In this document: positions 10,760 through 20,959 of the stretch, one piece after another | How the letters are laid out: each line of letters begins with the position of its first letter | How positions within the stretch are numbered: position 1 is the stretch's first letter | Assembly (NCBI GenBank): GCA_963575745.1 | Contig: CAUYUJ010005647.1 | Coordinates: forward strand, 1-64,000 | Source of the DNA: Prorocentrum cordatum | Lineage: Eukaryota > Sar > Dinophyceae > Prorocentrales > Prorocentraceae | Direction of reading: 5' to 3' | Length of the DNA: 64,000 nt | The notes under the pieces: generated by a model | What the model saw: the letters and a program-made list of their open reading frames with translations, nothing else | Told to the model about the DNA's origin: nothing | Database searches by the model: none | Translations under genes and position numbers: made by a program

Positions 10760-11331
10760 GTGTACCCACGTCATAAACATGCCACACTGCGCAAAATCTA
10801 CGGAGCGGCCCGCCAATCCGAGCCCCATCCACAGTCCATATAGCGGTCATGATTTCGGCGTCCTGTAAGAAAGGCAACATACGTTCCCCACAGTTCATGC
10901 ACTCGCAGTACTTGCCAGAGTTGTAGTGCCCGCACCATGAGCAATACCATGATTCATACCCCATAAGATCATCGGGATCATACTCGGGCCCCATCGGTCT
11001 GCTCCCACGTGCTCCCCTCCTTGGCGCCCTCTTCCTTCTCAGGGGCATCGCCCTGCTCGTCATCCCAGCTCGAGTCAAGATCAATGGGTGATGTCGCCGA
11101 CGCCGCTGCCGCCGCCCCTTGCCCCGATGAGGCCGCCCCTGCAGAGGTCGCCGACATCTGAAACGTGTCATCTGCAATCATGCGGGCGATGTCTGATGCA
11201 GGGGCGCTGCTGAAATCGCGCGAGTCCCACTTCGAGTCATCGGGGCGCACTTCAGTCAGACCCTGAGCTGTCGCGCCGAGCTTGCCGAACGCCCCCCTGA
11301 AACGACGGACCCCGTCATCGCTGGCCGCCAT
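10760..11331 (-). CDS. Protein with RanBP2-type zinc finger
   Basis: An ATG at 11331 opens MAASDDGVRRFRGAFGKLGA, which runs through SKWDSRDFSSAPASDIARMI and an acidic linker SSWDDEQGDAPEKEEG to STWEQTDGARV. One base over (from an ATG near 11000) the reading continues MGPEYDPDDLMGYE followed by WYCSWCGHYNSGKYCECMNC. That block matches the RanBP2 zinc-finger pattern W-x-C-x2-C-x3-N-x6-C-x2-C exactly. Such fingers bind RNA or ubiquitin. In dinoflagellates I associate them with mobile-element-like proteins (memory). The frame change may be an indel or a small intron. Confidence 0.5.
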
Positions 11332-12029
11332 TGCAACCGCCCCCCCCGCCCCCTCCCCCCCCCCTCCCCCCCACCCACACCCACCCACCCACACACACCC
11401 CACGGAAGATGCGGCTTGCCACCCTTCGCTGCTCGAGGGTAATCAGCTGCCATGCAAGCTGCGATGTGCATCGGTCACCCCTCTCCTCGCTCCTCGCCGC
11501 CGTTCCCCCCCCCCCGAGCGCATCTTTGCTCGAGTCGCCTTCACATTGCGTCCCGAACCCTGATCATCAGTCGCCCCCCTGGTCATCAGTCGTCCCGAAC
11601 CCCGTCGCCCACTCATCATTCAATTGTCGCGGGGCAGTTCGACTCGTGCTACCATCCCCCGTGGTGCGCATGCGTTGCACTGCGCTCCGCTCCTACTCCG
11701 CCATCTCTCGCGCCCGCGCTTCTCCCCCGCATCCCGCCCGTGCCGTTGCAGATGACATGCAACATGCACGGCCTCCCCCCATTGCCCCGCCTTTCAGGAG
11801 CTTGTCGCGCTCCGTGTAGAGGTCCTCCTTGCTGTGCTTGCCTGCCCAACCTCCGCTCCTCCACCTCCTCCTTATCCCCCTCCTCATCCCCTGCAACACT
11901 CGTGGCCATTTTGGCTTTTATGGCTCAGGCTGAGTTGGTCTAGCAGCGATTGACGGACGCGCCATCGTGCATCTGCAAGGCCGACAACCCTCCACCTTCG
12001 CACGTCAGTGCAACACTTCTCCCCCGTCC

Positions 12030-12176
12030 TGCGATCCAGCCGTCCGCCACCGAGATGAGGAGCGTCAGCGCGTCGGGCTCTGTGATCCCGCGCAAGACAA
12101 CCTGGCACGCGGATTTCGAGTTCTGAGAGAGCTGCAACATGGGGTGCCTGTCCTTCAGGCGGCTGATCTTGAGCAC
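12030..12176 (-). CDS. Putative exon (LKDRHPMLQLSQNSKSACQV)
   Basis: The minus strand reads LKISRLKDRHPMLQLSQNSK then VLRGITEPDALTLLISVADG. Composition is protein-like. It is separated from the next upstream piece by a C22 tract (12177-12198). No family recognised. Confidence 0.4.
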
Positions 12177-12199
12177 GCCCCCCCCCCCCCCCCCCCCCG

Positions 12200-13195
12200 C
12201 ACAAGTACTTCCAGAGCGGCCCCCTTCCGACGATCAAGTGCTTCCGCCCTGGCGCGAACGATCGCGGGCAAGTCGGCGGGGGCCAACTCTGGGATCTCGT
12301 GCGTGCCTGAGTCGAACTTGCACTTCACTTTACCCTCGTGTTCGAAGAACCCATGGCTGTGCTCGGGCGGCCCCCACCTCTTTTTCGCCACCTTCAGACG
12401 CAAGCTGGCATCCTTCTTTTGGTTGTCAAACTTGACCTGCCACTCTGAACTGGGCGCGTCAGCGCTGGGCGGCATCGGCGGCGAAGCCTTCGTTGCAGTC
12501 GGCGGCCCATGTGCGCCCGAGCTTGCTGGCAGCTCCGACTTCGTAGTAGGTGGGATGGCTGGAGGCCTCGACTTCGTAGTAGGTGGGATTGCTGGAGGCG
12601 GAGCCGTCTTCGTAGTAGGTGGCGTTGCTGGAGGCAGGGGCTTCGTAGTAGGTTGTGCTTTCGCTTTGGCGCCGTCTGCCAGCTGCGACCCGCCCTGCAG
12701 CCGTCGCACCGCCAGCTCATACGGCGAATCTGGGATCACGCTGAACTCGAGTGGGCTAGCTTTGGCCACGGCTGTGGAGCGTGGAGGAGTCGCTAGCGGT
12801 GGTGGGCACGCTGGTTCGGCGTCGGCTGCGGCTGGTTTCTTCAGGGCTGGCTGGTCGTACGCGGCTGGCCTCATCAGGGCTGGTCGTTTCATCGCTGGCG
12901 CTCCTATGCACGCAGACGGGCGTTTCTTTGTTGCTTTCTCGGGCTCCTCCGCGCAGTCGTCGATGTCCTCCTCCTCATCCTCCTCCTCCTCCTCCGCCTC
13001 CTCTTCTTCATCTGCCACTCCCTCTTCCTCCTCCTCTCCTTCTCCCTGGTCTTCTTCACCGTTCTCCTCATCATCTTGCGCCTCCTCTTCGCTCTCTTCC
13101 GTTCCGCCATCGCCAGCGCCATCTTTCCGTTCTCGGGCAGCTTTCCGCAGGTTCTTTTTGAACGGTGCCAGCCAGGTCGTGTTCGGCCGGCGTCG
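12200..13195 (-). CDS. KRPA/KKPA-repeat protein with acidic N-part
   Basis: About 330 residues without a stop. In order: TWLAPFKKNLRKAARERKDG; a long acidic stretch (EEAQDDEENGEEDQGEG and further E/D); a basic repeat KRPSACIGAPAMKRPALM then QPALKKPAAADAEP; then EFSVIPDSPYELAVRRLQGG; four degenerate PPAIPPTTKS repeats; and an ordered end with SSEWQVKFDNQKKDASLRLK, GFFEHEGKVKCKFDSGTHEI. The KRPA/KKPA linker recurs in the giant gene at 31.4-31.6 kb. Probably DNA- or chromatin-associated, or mobile-element derived; no enzyme domain seen. Confidence 0.5.
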
Positions 13196-13204
13196 TCCTC
13201 CTGT

Positions 13205-13266
13205 GAGGGGTGCCCCTCGCTCTCTCTCCCCTTGCTCTATCGTTTTCTATATGTCTCTCCCTCTTT

Positions 13267-13306
<40 letters not shown>

Positions 13307-13416
13307 ATATACCGATCTATCGATCTCTCGAATCTCTCTATCTATTTCTCTCTCTCGCTCCCTCATCCCCCACTCTCCCTCGTGTCCCCCTCCCTCATCC
13401 CTGTCTCTCTATCTGC

Positions 13417-13449
<33 letters not shown>

Positions 13450-13475
13450 CCTCTCTTCTCTTTGCTCTCTCTCTC

Positions 13476-13531
<56 letters not shown>

Positions 13532-13913
13532 TTTATTTCTTTCTTCTCTCTCTTCTCTCTCTCGCTCTCTCTCTCCTCTCTCTCATCCTCTCCCTCTTTC
13601 TCTCTCTCTCTCTCTCTCTTCTCTCTCGCTCTCTCGCTCTCTCCTCTCTATCCTCCCTCCTCTCTTCCTTCATCTCTTCTCTCTTCTCCTCTCTCTCCTC
13701 TCTCTCTCTCTCTCTCATCTCTCCTCTCCTCCTCTCTCTCCCTCATCTCCCCACCCGAGGGTCCTCGCGCTCTTTCCGTTTTCGTTATTATCCCTCTCCC
13801 CATCGCTCTCTCTCACTATCCCTCTCTCTCGGTTTCAAGCGTTTTTACTTTCCTCTCTCCCTCTCCGCTCTCGCTCTCACTCTCCTCCTCTTTCGATATG
13901 TCTCGTCGTGTTC

Positions 13914-13947
<34 letters not shown>

Positions 13948-14047
13948 CTCTCTTATAATTATTTATTATTTATTTATATATATATTATCTCTCTCCCTCC
14001 TCTCTCTCTCTCTCTCTCTCGCTCTCTCTCTCCTCGTCTCTCGTCTC

Positions 14048-14084
<37 letters not shown>

Positions 14085-14095
14085 CTCCCGTGCCC
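13205..14095. repeat. CT-rich low-complexity region
   Basis: Nearly 0.9 kb of CT dinucleotide and CCCT/TTCT variants with a TTTATTTATATAT patch at 13965-13985. Long serine/leucine frames here are satellite products. Confidence 0.95.
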
Positions 14096-14214
14096 ATCCC
14101 GCGACCTGCCCGTCGTCTCGCCCTCCTCCCGCCACTCATTAGATCCTCCTTCCCTCTACTCCTCCACGCCCTGCGCCGCTCTCCCCCCCATCCCCCTGGG
14201 CGCGGCGCTCGCCG

Positions 14215-14560
14215 CAGTCCTGTTTCACGAATGTGCTTCAGCGCAGTCCTCAGCCTCATGGAATATATTTTTTGCCAACCGTCTCGCACCTCCCACCGCC
14301 GTTCGGAGGGCATGACGGAATGGGGAGGGGATGGAGGGCCCACGCTTGGAGAATGGTGGGGGAGGGGGAGGGGATGGAGGGGGGGGGGGAGGGGGTGGAG
14401 GGCGATGAGGATTGCAATCCCCCCCGTCGCACCTTGTCAGAGAATTGATAACCTTTCAAGTCATGGACGAGTTTGAGAGCCGAGAAGCACATCTTCTGGG
14501 TCAGGCGTCTGTGCAAGACGACGCCGATAAGATCGTTCAACATGTCCGAGTACTCCCCTC
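14215..14560 (-). CDS. Putative exons at head of minus-strand trail
   Basis: The minus strand at about 14430-14545 reads MLNDLIGVVLHRRLTQKMCF then SALKLVHDLKGYQFSDKVRR. At about 14215-14272 it reads MRLRTALKHIRETGLRRAP. Between them lies GGA/GGGGGA-rich DNA. Composition supports coding, but no family is recognised and links to downstream pieces are inferred from strand and order only. Confidence 0.35.
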
Positions 14561-15258
14561 ACCCATTTCGTGCCCCTGTCACGCAACGCATTCCTTCTCA
14601 ACAGCGTATTCCTCCGCCTCCTCCTCCCCCTCCTCATCTTTCTTCTCCCCTTCCTCCTTCGCCACCTCCTCCCTGCGCGCGCCTTTCCCCATCATAATCC
14701 TTAACCTCACCAGCCTTCATTGCCCGAGGGCCCAAGGGGATTTCTCTGGCCCCAGGGCCCCTTGGGACCAAACACAACGACGAAACACGCACAAACAAAT
14801 CCCGGCGAATGACCCAACCATATGCAGTTGTGAGTATCGCAATTGTGAGTATCTTCTTCGGCGGCGCTCCCTATGGGGCCACGAACCGCATGAGGGGCGC
14901 GCCGAAATGTGGCGGGGTACACAACGCAAGGGAATACGATAGATCTGATTGCGAGAGAAAGAACGCGGGTGAGTCAGAGCGCGAGGGAATCTAAGTATGA
15001 ATGGGTCTGCGCGCGAGTGAATATATTTGCATGAATGCGATCATGGAACCGCCTAGTGTAAGTGTCAAGCATGCCTGTCCGAACACACGTGACACTGGGC
15101 GTGGCCGCCGCAGGCAGCTTCCGCGGGAACCCCGACGGCAGCGTCCGCACGTCGCGACGCCCATGTCGGCACGCCTCTTGCGAGGATCGCGCCCGCTTTC
15201 GGCTCTTCTTTTCCTTCCTCTTTGCCCGCGCACTCCAAAATCCAAGGCTGCGGGCGCA

Positions 15259-15515
15259 GCGCAGCGCGGAGTCCCCGCGACGCGCGCTGGTCGCCCCGGG
15301 CGGGGCCCCAGCGACGCGCGCGGGTCGTCCGCTGCGCGAAGCAGAGAGAGCTGACTAGCTAACTGGCTGGCTGATAGCGGGCAAGTCTCTGACCGCTGGG
15401 CAGAGCGACGACGGGCGAACGAGGCGCCGGGCCCCCCGCAGCACGGAGTTCCCGCGACGCGCGCTTGTCGCCCCGAGAGGGTCCCAGCGACGCGCGCGGG
15501 TCGTCCGCGGCGCGA
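15259..15515. repeat. Direct repeat of about 75 bp, two copies
   Basis: The block with CCCCGCGACGCGCGCT, GTCGCCCC and CAGCGACGCGCGCGGGTCGT occurs at about 15259-15335 and again at 15439-15515, 180 bases apart. The DNA from 14560 to 15570 shows no gene. Confidence 0.65.
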
Positions 15516-15575
15516 GGCCAAACAATTAGTCGGGCAGTCGAGAGAAGGCGCGGCTCGGGGGGGACGCTCCTCAGG

Positions 15576-16041
15576 TCAGGCCTCGCGGATGAACTCGGTG
15601 AAGCCGAGCTCCCTGGCGAGGGCCGTCGCATCCCTCCTGCACCGCTTCGCGCGCGCCGCAAACTGCTCCAGCTGCTTCCGCAAGCCCTCCGGCGGCCCTG
15701 CCAGGAAGAACTCGATGCGCGGCGCCCGCATGAGCAGGAGGTCCTCGTGGCGCGTGGCGCGCGAGAGCAGCACGTAGAGCTCCAGCCACCAGTCGTCGTC
15801 CTCCTTCTTGCCGTTCCCTACCTCGTGGCGGCCGCAATCCAGGATCACGCCTGGGCGACGTCGACCGAGGGAGCAGCGCGCCGGGCAGCCGACGGCCCAG
15901 GGCGAGAGTCCACAGGACCGAGAGATGGTCTGGCCGCGGACTGCTCGCGCCCCGGAGGTCTGGCCGCCCCCGGAGCGCCGTTCCCCCGCCCCGTCGCCTT
16001 CGCGCATGGTGCGCCCCTGGCACGCCACCGTGGTGATGACC
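15576..16041 (-). CDS. PIF1/Helitron-like helicase, two 3' exons
   Basis: Exon 16041-15998 reads VITTVACQGRTMREG, and exon 15850-15576 reads GVILDCGRHEVGNG, then DWWLELYVLLSRATRHEDLL, MRAPRIEFFLAGPPEGLRKQ and ends ELGFTEFIREA. The order QG-T, GVILDC and YVLLSRATRxEDLL is that of SF1B helicase motifs V and VI at the end of PIF1-like helicases, many of which sit in Helitron transposons. The exons join in frame (MRE-G-VILD) when the 147-base intron 15851-15997 is removed. Upstream the coding sequence disappears into the 90-bp repeat array behind an AG acceptor at 16043-16042. The Walker A and B half is not visible in the window. Probably a relic of a Helitron or a dispersed helicase gene. Confidence 0.65.
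15851..15997 (-). other. GC-AG intron with AGGCG at both ends
   Basis: Coding strand reads CGCGAAG then GCGACGGGG at the donor and CGCCCAG then GCGTGATCC at the acceptor. Removing 147 bases joins codons to give MREGVILDC, as helicase homologues require. AGGCG is repeated at both borders, and the ends GGCGACG and CGTCGCC are inverted copies, as expected for an intron born from a small inverted-repeat insertion. Confidence 0.65.
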
Positions 16042-16049
16042 CTGCCGTG

Positions 16050-17507
16050 CGAGAAATGCGGGGGGTGTGCCGAAATGGGTGAGGGTGACGCATGCGGGCG
16101 GCGGCACTGAGGCCTTCGGTGGGGTGTCCCCCCCAGTGGGCGGGGGTGGAGATTCCCTTTGGAGCCACGAAAAGTGTGAGGGGTGTTGCCGCAATGGGTG
16201 TCTTTGTGGGGGAAGCTATGCGGCCGCGGGCACTGGGGCCTTCGGTGGAGCTCCCATATGGAGCCACGAAAACGTGTGAGGGGTGTGCGAAATGGGTGTG
16301 GGGGGACGCATGCGGCCGCGGGCACTGAGGCCTTCGGTGGAGCTCCCTATGGAGCCACGAAACGTGTGAGGGGTGTGCCGAAATGGGTGTGGGGGACGCA
16401 TGCGCCGCGGGCACTGGGGCCTTCGGTGGAGCTCCCTATGGAGCCGGGCGCAACTGGGCCTTCGGTGGAGCTCCCTATGGAGCCACGAAACGTGTGAGGG
16501 GTGTGCCGAAATGGGTGTGGGGACGCATGCGGCCGCGGGCACTGGGGCCTTCGGTGGAGCTCCTATGGAGCCACGAAACGTGTGAGGGGTGTGCCGAAAT
16601 GGGTGTGGGGGACGCATGCGGCCGCGGGCACTGGGGCCTTCGGTGGAGCTCCCTATGGAGCCACGAAACGTGTGAGGGGTGTGCCGAAATGGGTGTGGGG
16701 GACGCATGCGGCCGCGGGCACTGGGGCCTTCGGTGGAGCTCCCTATGGAGCCACGAAACGTGTGAGGGGTGTGCCGAAATGGGTGTGGGGGACGCATGCG
16801 GCCGCGGGCACTGGGGCTTTCGGTGGAGCTCCCTATGGAGCCACGAAACGTGTGAGGGGTGTGCCGAAATGGGGTGGGACGCAAGCGGCCGCGCGGGGCA
16901 CTGGGGCCTTCGGTGGAGCTCCCTATGGAGCCACGAAACGTGTGAGGGGTGTGCCGAAATGGGTGTGGGGGGACGCATGCGGCGCGGGGCACTGGGGCCT
17001 TCGGTGGAGCTCCCTATGGAGCCACGAAACGTGTGAGGGGTGTGCCGAAATGGGTGTGGGGGGCGCATGCGGCCGCGGGCACTGGGGCCTTCGGTGGAGC
17101 TCCCTATGGAGCCACGAAGCGTGTGAGGGGTGTGCCGAAATGGGTGTGGGGGACGCATGCGGCCGCGGGCACTGGGGCCTTCGGTGGAGCTCCCTATGGA
17201 GCCACGAAACGTGTGAGGGGTGTGCCGAAATGGGTGTGGGGGACGCATGCGGCCGCGGGCACTGGGGCCTTCGGTGGAGCTCCCTATGGAGCCACGAAAC
17301 GTGTGAGGGGTGTGCCGAAATGGATGTGGGTGACGCATGCGGCCGCGGGCACTGGGGCCTTCGGTGGAGCTCCCTATGGAGCCACGAAACGTGTGAGGGG
17401 TGTGCCGAAATGGGTGTGGGGGACGCATGCGGCCGCGGGCACTGGGGCCTTCGGTGGAGCTCCCTATGGAGCCACGAAACGTGTGAGGGGTGTGCCGAAA
17501 TGGGTGT
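16050..17507. repeat. 90-bp tandem repeat, about 16 copies
   Basis: The unit includes CATGCGGCCGCGGGCACTGG, GGAGCTCCCTATGGAGCCAC and GAAACGTGTGAGGGGTGTGC. Period is exactly 90 in the clean part (for example 16621 to 16711). Because 90 is a multiple of three, frames stay open on both strands for hundreds of codons without being genes. It lies directly upstream of a helicase splice acceptor, so it fills an intron or has overrun the gene. Confidence 0.95.
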
Positions 17508-17590
17508 TGATGATGATGATGATGGGAGGGGGGAGGAGGCAGCGGGAGGAAGGAAGGAAGGAAGGAAGGAAGGAAGGAAGGAAGGAGAAC
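17508..17590. repeat. (GAT)n then (GGAA)n
   Basis: Six GAT units at 17506-17524 and ten GGAA units at about 17547-17586 cap the 90-bp array. Confidence 0.9.
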
Positions 17591-17789
17591 GCGGGGCACC
17601 GTCTCTTCAAAACGAGGACCCAACACCACAGGATGGTTGGGAAAAACACCTCTTCCCTGGGATCCCCTGATGTCCTCGGCCAGGATAGTACTGTTAACTC
17701 CGCTGGCTTTCATGGACTTGGGGTGGGGGAAGAAGCCGCCGTCGCTGCTGAAGTGGGGGAGCAAGGCCTGGCGTTGGCTTGGGCGTGCG

Positions 17790-18000
17790 TTCCTCTTCTC
17801 TGCCCTCCTTGCCCTCCTCCGCCTCCTCCTCGTCCTCCTCCTCCGTCCTCCTCGTCCTCCTCCTCCTCCGTCCTCCTCCTCTGCCCACCCCCCCCTCCCC
17901 CTCTTCCTCCCCCTCCTCCTCCTCCTCCTCCTCCTCCTCCTCCTTCTCCTTCTCTTCATCCTCCTCCTCCTCCTCCTCCGCCCCGCCTTGGCGACGGCGG
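17790..18000. repeat. (CCT)n-rich tract
   Basis: CCTCCTCCT with interruptions. The preceding 17600-17780 reads on the minus strand as SQRQALLPHFSSDGGFFPHP then KASGVNSTILAEDIRGSQGR, which could be a short exon, but no family is recognised. Confidence 0.7.
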
Positions 18001-18063
18001 CTGCGCCATTCTCCCACTCGACCTCGTCGGCCATGCGGGCCGCTCCCCATAGGGCGACGAGAA

Positions 18064-18213
18064 CTATAATATATCCACCTCTCCCTGGTCAGGTCCGCGA
18101 TGGGCCCGGGAGGGCGCGGCGCATGCATCGCTGCTGCGGCAGCGATGCATGCGCCGCCTTCCTGGGCGGGTCGGGAGGGAGTGCCCGACCAGAGAGCAGT
18201 GGATATACATGGA
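18064..18213. mobile_element. 150-bp fold-back element with perfect 19-bp hairpin core
   Basis: GCGGCGCATGCATCGCTGC is followed by TGCG and the exact reverse complement GCAGCGATGCATGCGCCGC (about 18116-18157). The pairing continues imperfectly outward: ATATATCCACCTCTCCCTGG on the left against CCAGAGAGCAGTGGATATAC on the right. The whole 150 bp therefore folds back on itself. A MITE-like or introner-like element is the best reading. Confidence 0.65.
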
Positions 18214-18494
18214 TCTCGTCGCCCGATCCCGCGGCCAGCGGCCCCCCCCCCGCCTGAGGAGCGGCGCGAGGTGGAGAGGATGGCACGAGGATGAGAGGCA
18301 CGAGGGGGAGAGGATGGCCCACGTCTTAACCATGCATCATCACATACACACGTACACTACTTGCAGTTATAAGCATGCTTACATATATGCATACATCCAC
18401 ATACATATATACATACAAAATGGTGTTTCCGATGAAATAGGTTTTTGTCGATAGACTACGTTTTTGTTCCAGTCCTATGTTTCTTGCGGATGAA

Positions 18495-19334
18495 CTATGT
18501 TTTGCCGGTGGTTCGATTCGCCCGGTACTTTTGGAGGTGCTTAGGACCTCTGGGCGCGCATTGCGGGCAACGGCGTCGCACCGGCGGGCTGCGCCCATGT
18601 GCGCGCGCGCCATCGCCGCCTTCGCCGGCGGGCCTGCCCGCGCGGCTACACACGGCGCAAGCAATCAACAGGAAGATGTCCGAGAGCATAAACTTCAGCG
18701 GGTAACAATGCACCCTGGGCGCAAATGGCAGCGACGGTGACACGGCGGGGCGGAGCAGTAGATCCAACGTGAGCAAGCTGAGCACGAGCGCTTCCATCAC
18801 TGCAAAGGCCTGCTTGACCAGGCGGGGGTCGCCCTCGCCAGCCTGCGCCTGCTTCGCGATCCTTATCAAGCTGCCCAGCCGGCCCGCGATGCCGCGGCAG
18901 GGCGATAGACGGCCGGGCAAGGCGTGGTCCAATATTCGGAATCTGCACATAACTGGAACGCACGTGTTGGTCGGATATGCGCGTCGCCGGCCATCGCGCG
19001 CATCGAACCACCCAGTCACCGACGACGTGATGTTCACCCTGTTCAGGATCGCCGCGCGGAGGGAAGCTCCGACCTTCTCGACCGTCTCCGGCGCGACTCC
19101 GTCCGAGAGATGCCGATGTGCGGCGGCGAGATCTCGCAGCGCCGTGTCGTCGAGGACTCCGGGAGCCCCCGTGCGTCGAAGCATGCAATCGCGCGCCAGC
19201 CACGCGGCCAAGCGAGCATCAGTGGCTGGTGCCGAACGGAAGATGCGTCGACGCATGCTGACCGCAAAACATGCTCGCGACCTGAGCGCCGCGCCCAGGC
19301 GAGGCTGCTTGCCCAACAACGGAGCGCGGCGCAC
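18495..19334 (-). CDS. Hypothetical protein, unrecognised
   Basis: A 280-codon open frame with ordinary composition in the middle: LAAWLARDCMLRRTGAPGVL, TALRDLAAAHRHLSDGVAPE, VEKVGASLRAAILNRVNITS, SVTGWFDARDG, then RLGSLIRIAKQAQAGEGDPR, LVKQAFAVMEALVLSLLTLD and FMLSDIFLLIACAVCS. The last two are hydrophobic enough for membrane segments. The ends look like read-through of non-coding DNA (arginine/proline rich). No motif was recognised; it may be one exon of a host gene. Exact borders are unknown. Confidence 0.4.
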   Translation of the reverse strand: MRRAPLLGKQPRLGAALRSRACFAVSMRRRIFRSAPATDARLAAWLARDCMLRRTGAPGVLDDTALRDLAAAHRHLSDGVAPETVEKVGASLRAAILNRVNITSSVTGWFDARDGRRRAYPTNTCVPVMCRFRILDHALPGRLSPCRGIAGRLGSLIRIAKQAQAGEGDPRLVKQAFAVMEALVLSLLTLDLLLRPAVSPSLPFAPRVHCYPLKFMLSDIFLLIACAVCSRAGRPAGEGGDGARAHGRSPPVRRRCPQCAPRGPKHLQKYRANRTTGKT

Positions 19335-19399
19335 AATCCGCCACCGTGCCTTTGGCGCGTTGGGGTGTGTTAGAATGCTCCTCTGGTCCCTCTGGGAGG

Positions 19400-19850
19400 T
19401 TTTTTCCTAAGTGTTTTCTAAGGGCCGCCCCCCGCCCGGCGCGCGCGCCGGGTCCAGAAATCGCACCCCTCCTTTTTTTGATAATTACCCCCTCGCAAGG
19501 ATCGCGGCCTCTGAGGGCGAAAATTCGAGCCCCCGGAAACCCCCGAGAGGCACCCCGCCCCAGGAGGTCCCCCAGATGCCCCCAAAAAGCCCCCGGGTGC
19601 CCCCAAGGGGCCCCGAGAGGCTCCCGAGAGGCGCCGAAGAGGCCCCCAACATGTCCCCAGGAGGCCTCGAGAGGTCTCGGCACTGCCCCCCAGAGGCCCC
19701 AAAGAAGCCAAGCAGGTGCCCCAACGGGCTCCCAAGGAGCCCCAAGAAGCTGCCAAGAGGCACGGAAGAGGCCCCCAACGTGCCCCAGGAGGCCTCAAGA
19801 GGCCTCGGCGCTGCCCCCCCCGAGGCCCCAAAGAGGCCAAGCGCGAGATC
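19400..19850. repeat. Degenerate decamer repeat (CCCCAAGAGG type)
   Basis: Roughly ten-base units such as GCCCCCAAAAAG, GGCCCCGAGAGG, CCCCAAGAAG recur through 450 bases. The same class of decamer recurs at 39240-39470, 59040-59500 and 62870-63420. Confidence 0.75.
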
Positions 19851-20022
19851 ACACCGCCGTTCCTACACTGAGCATCCTGCCTGCTGCGCTGCTGCGCAGG
19901 CACGGTGGCGGGGTTCGCCGCGGGCAGGTGGATAGATCAACGCAGCAATGGGGCGCGCTCAAGGCCCCGCTCCACGCGATCCCGGGTTCCCCTTGGAACC
20001 AACACGTCTGGCTGAACCGCGA

Positions 20023-20470
20023 CTAGCAGGCAGTGGAAGTATCAGAACGCACGGAGTCAAGGCTTGTTGACGAAGCCAAGGCGGCCCGCGATCGTGTCAG
20101 ATGCTTTGCAAGGTCCTGGGGCAGCAGGTCCGATCCAACCAAGTGTTCCTCACTGTCCTTTCCTTGGTGAGAGATGCCCGTCCATGAGGTAGGCTCCCGG
20201 GTGTCTTCATATTCCTCTTGGTCTTGTTCGCTTTCCACATCAGAGCAATCCGAATCCGACGCGGCTTCCACGTTGGCTGGCGCACCTGCTGGTTCTGGCG
20301 AAGGCGCCAGGGGGGGAAGTTCCGGCGCCGACGAAGACGCAGCCTGGCGGTCCCACCGGCCGTGGTGTGAAACACCGCCGTGATGCGTGCGCGCGGGCGG
20401 TCCGTCCTCGGCACGGCAGGTAGTGTGCCGAGGACAACCTGGGCCCTCGCGCCGAAGGCGCTTCATCTTG
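20023..20470 (-). CDS. Hypothetical acidic, proline/serine-rich segment
   Basis: From about 20470 the minus strand reads MKRLRREGPGCPRHT, then SSSAPELPPLAPSPEPAGAP, NVEAASDSDCSDVESEQDQE, EEYEDTREPTSWTGISHQGK and EEHLVGSDLLPQDLAKHLTR, ending at a stop at 20023. Composition suggests a disordered, acidic coding exon. No domain. Confidence 0.3.
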
Positions 20471-20498
20471 AGCCACCGTTTCGAAAAAGAAAAGGGTA

Positions 20499-20905
20499 CG
20501 CAGGCATCGCAGAAGGAAAGGGGGAAATCTATGGAGAGTGAACGAATGGGAGACAAGGAGGGGGAGGACCAGCATGAGTAAGACGACAGGGAATGAGAGA
20601 CGCGGAGGCTCGCAAATCCCGAAAGGCGTGCTACAGTACATAAGCCTGCGCGACTCACGCATGAAAACATCGGACAACCGCGAAGTCTCAATGCGCGGAG
20701 ACGCAGGCATCACACAAGGAAGGGGGGAAATCTATGGAGAGTGAACGAGTGGGAGACAAGGATGGGGAGGAGCAGTATGAGTAAGACGACAGGGAATGAG
20801 AGATGCGGAGGCTCGCAAATCCCGAGAAGCGTGCTACAGTATATAAGCCTGCGCGACTCACACATGAAAACATCGGACAACAGCGAAATCTCAGTACGCG
20901 GAAAA
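20499..20905. repeat. 203-bp tandem duplication
   Basis: Two copies start at GCAGGCATCGCAGAAGGAAA (about 20500) and GCAGGCATCACACAAGGAAG (about 20703). They stay alike through AAATCTATGGAGAGTGAACG and CATAAGCCTGCGCGACTCAC-type words with a few substitutions. The tail AGGTCATGATGACGATCAGG recurs once more at 21396. Confidence 0.85.
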
Positions 20906-20959
20906 TGCAGGTCATGATGACGATCAGGTTGAAAAGGCTAGGAGCCTGAGGCCTGAGGT

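Noticed and set aside
11903-11930. CGTGGCCATTTTGGCT as a second spliced-leader relic
   Set aside because: Only about 15 of the first 18 bases agree, the last four bases differ, and there is no gene in the right place downstream.
16050-17507. Tandem repeats as a CRISPR array
   Set aside because: Units are contiguous with no unique spacers and the DNA is eukaryotic. The same holds for the 77-bp and 83-bp arrays.
16475-18034. A 519-codon minus-strand frame and a 389-codon plus-strand frame
   Set aside because: Both are the 90-bp tandem repeat (a multiple of three) with low-complexity flanks.
18480-18530. GGTTCGATTC as a tRNA B box
   Set aside because: No A box or acceptor-stem partner could be found at the required spacing.
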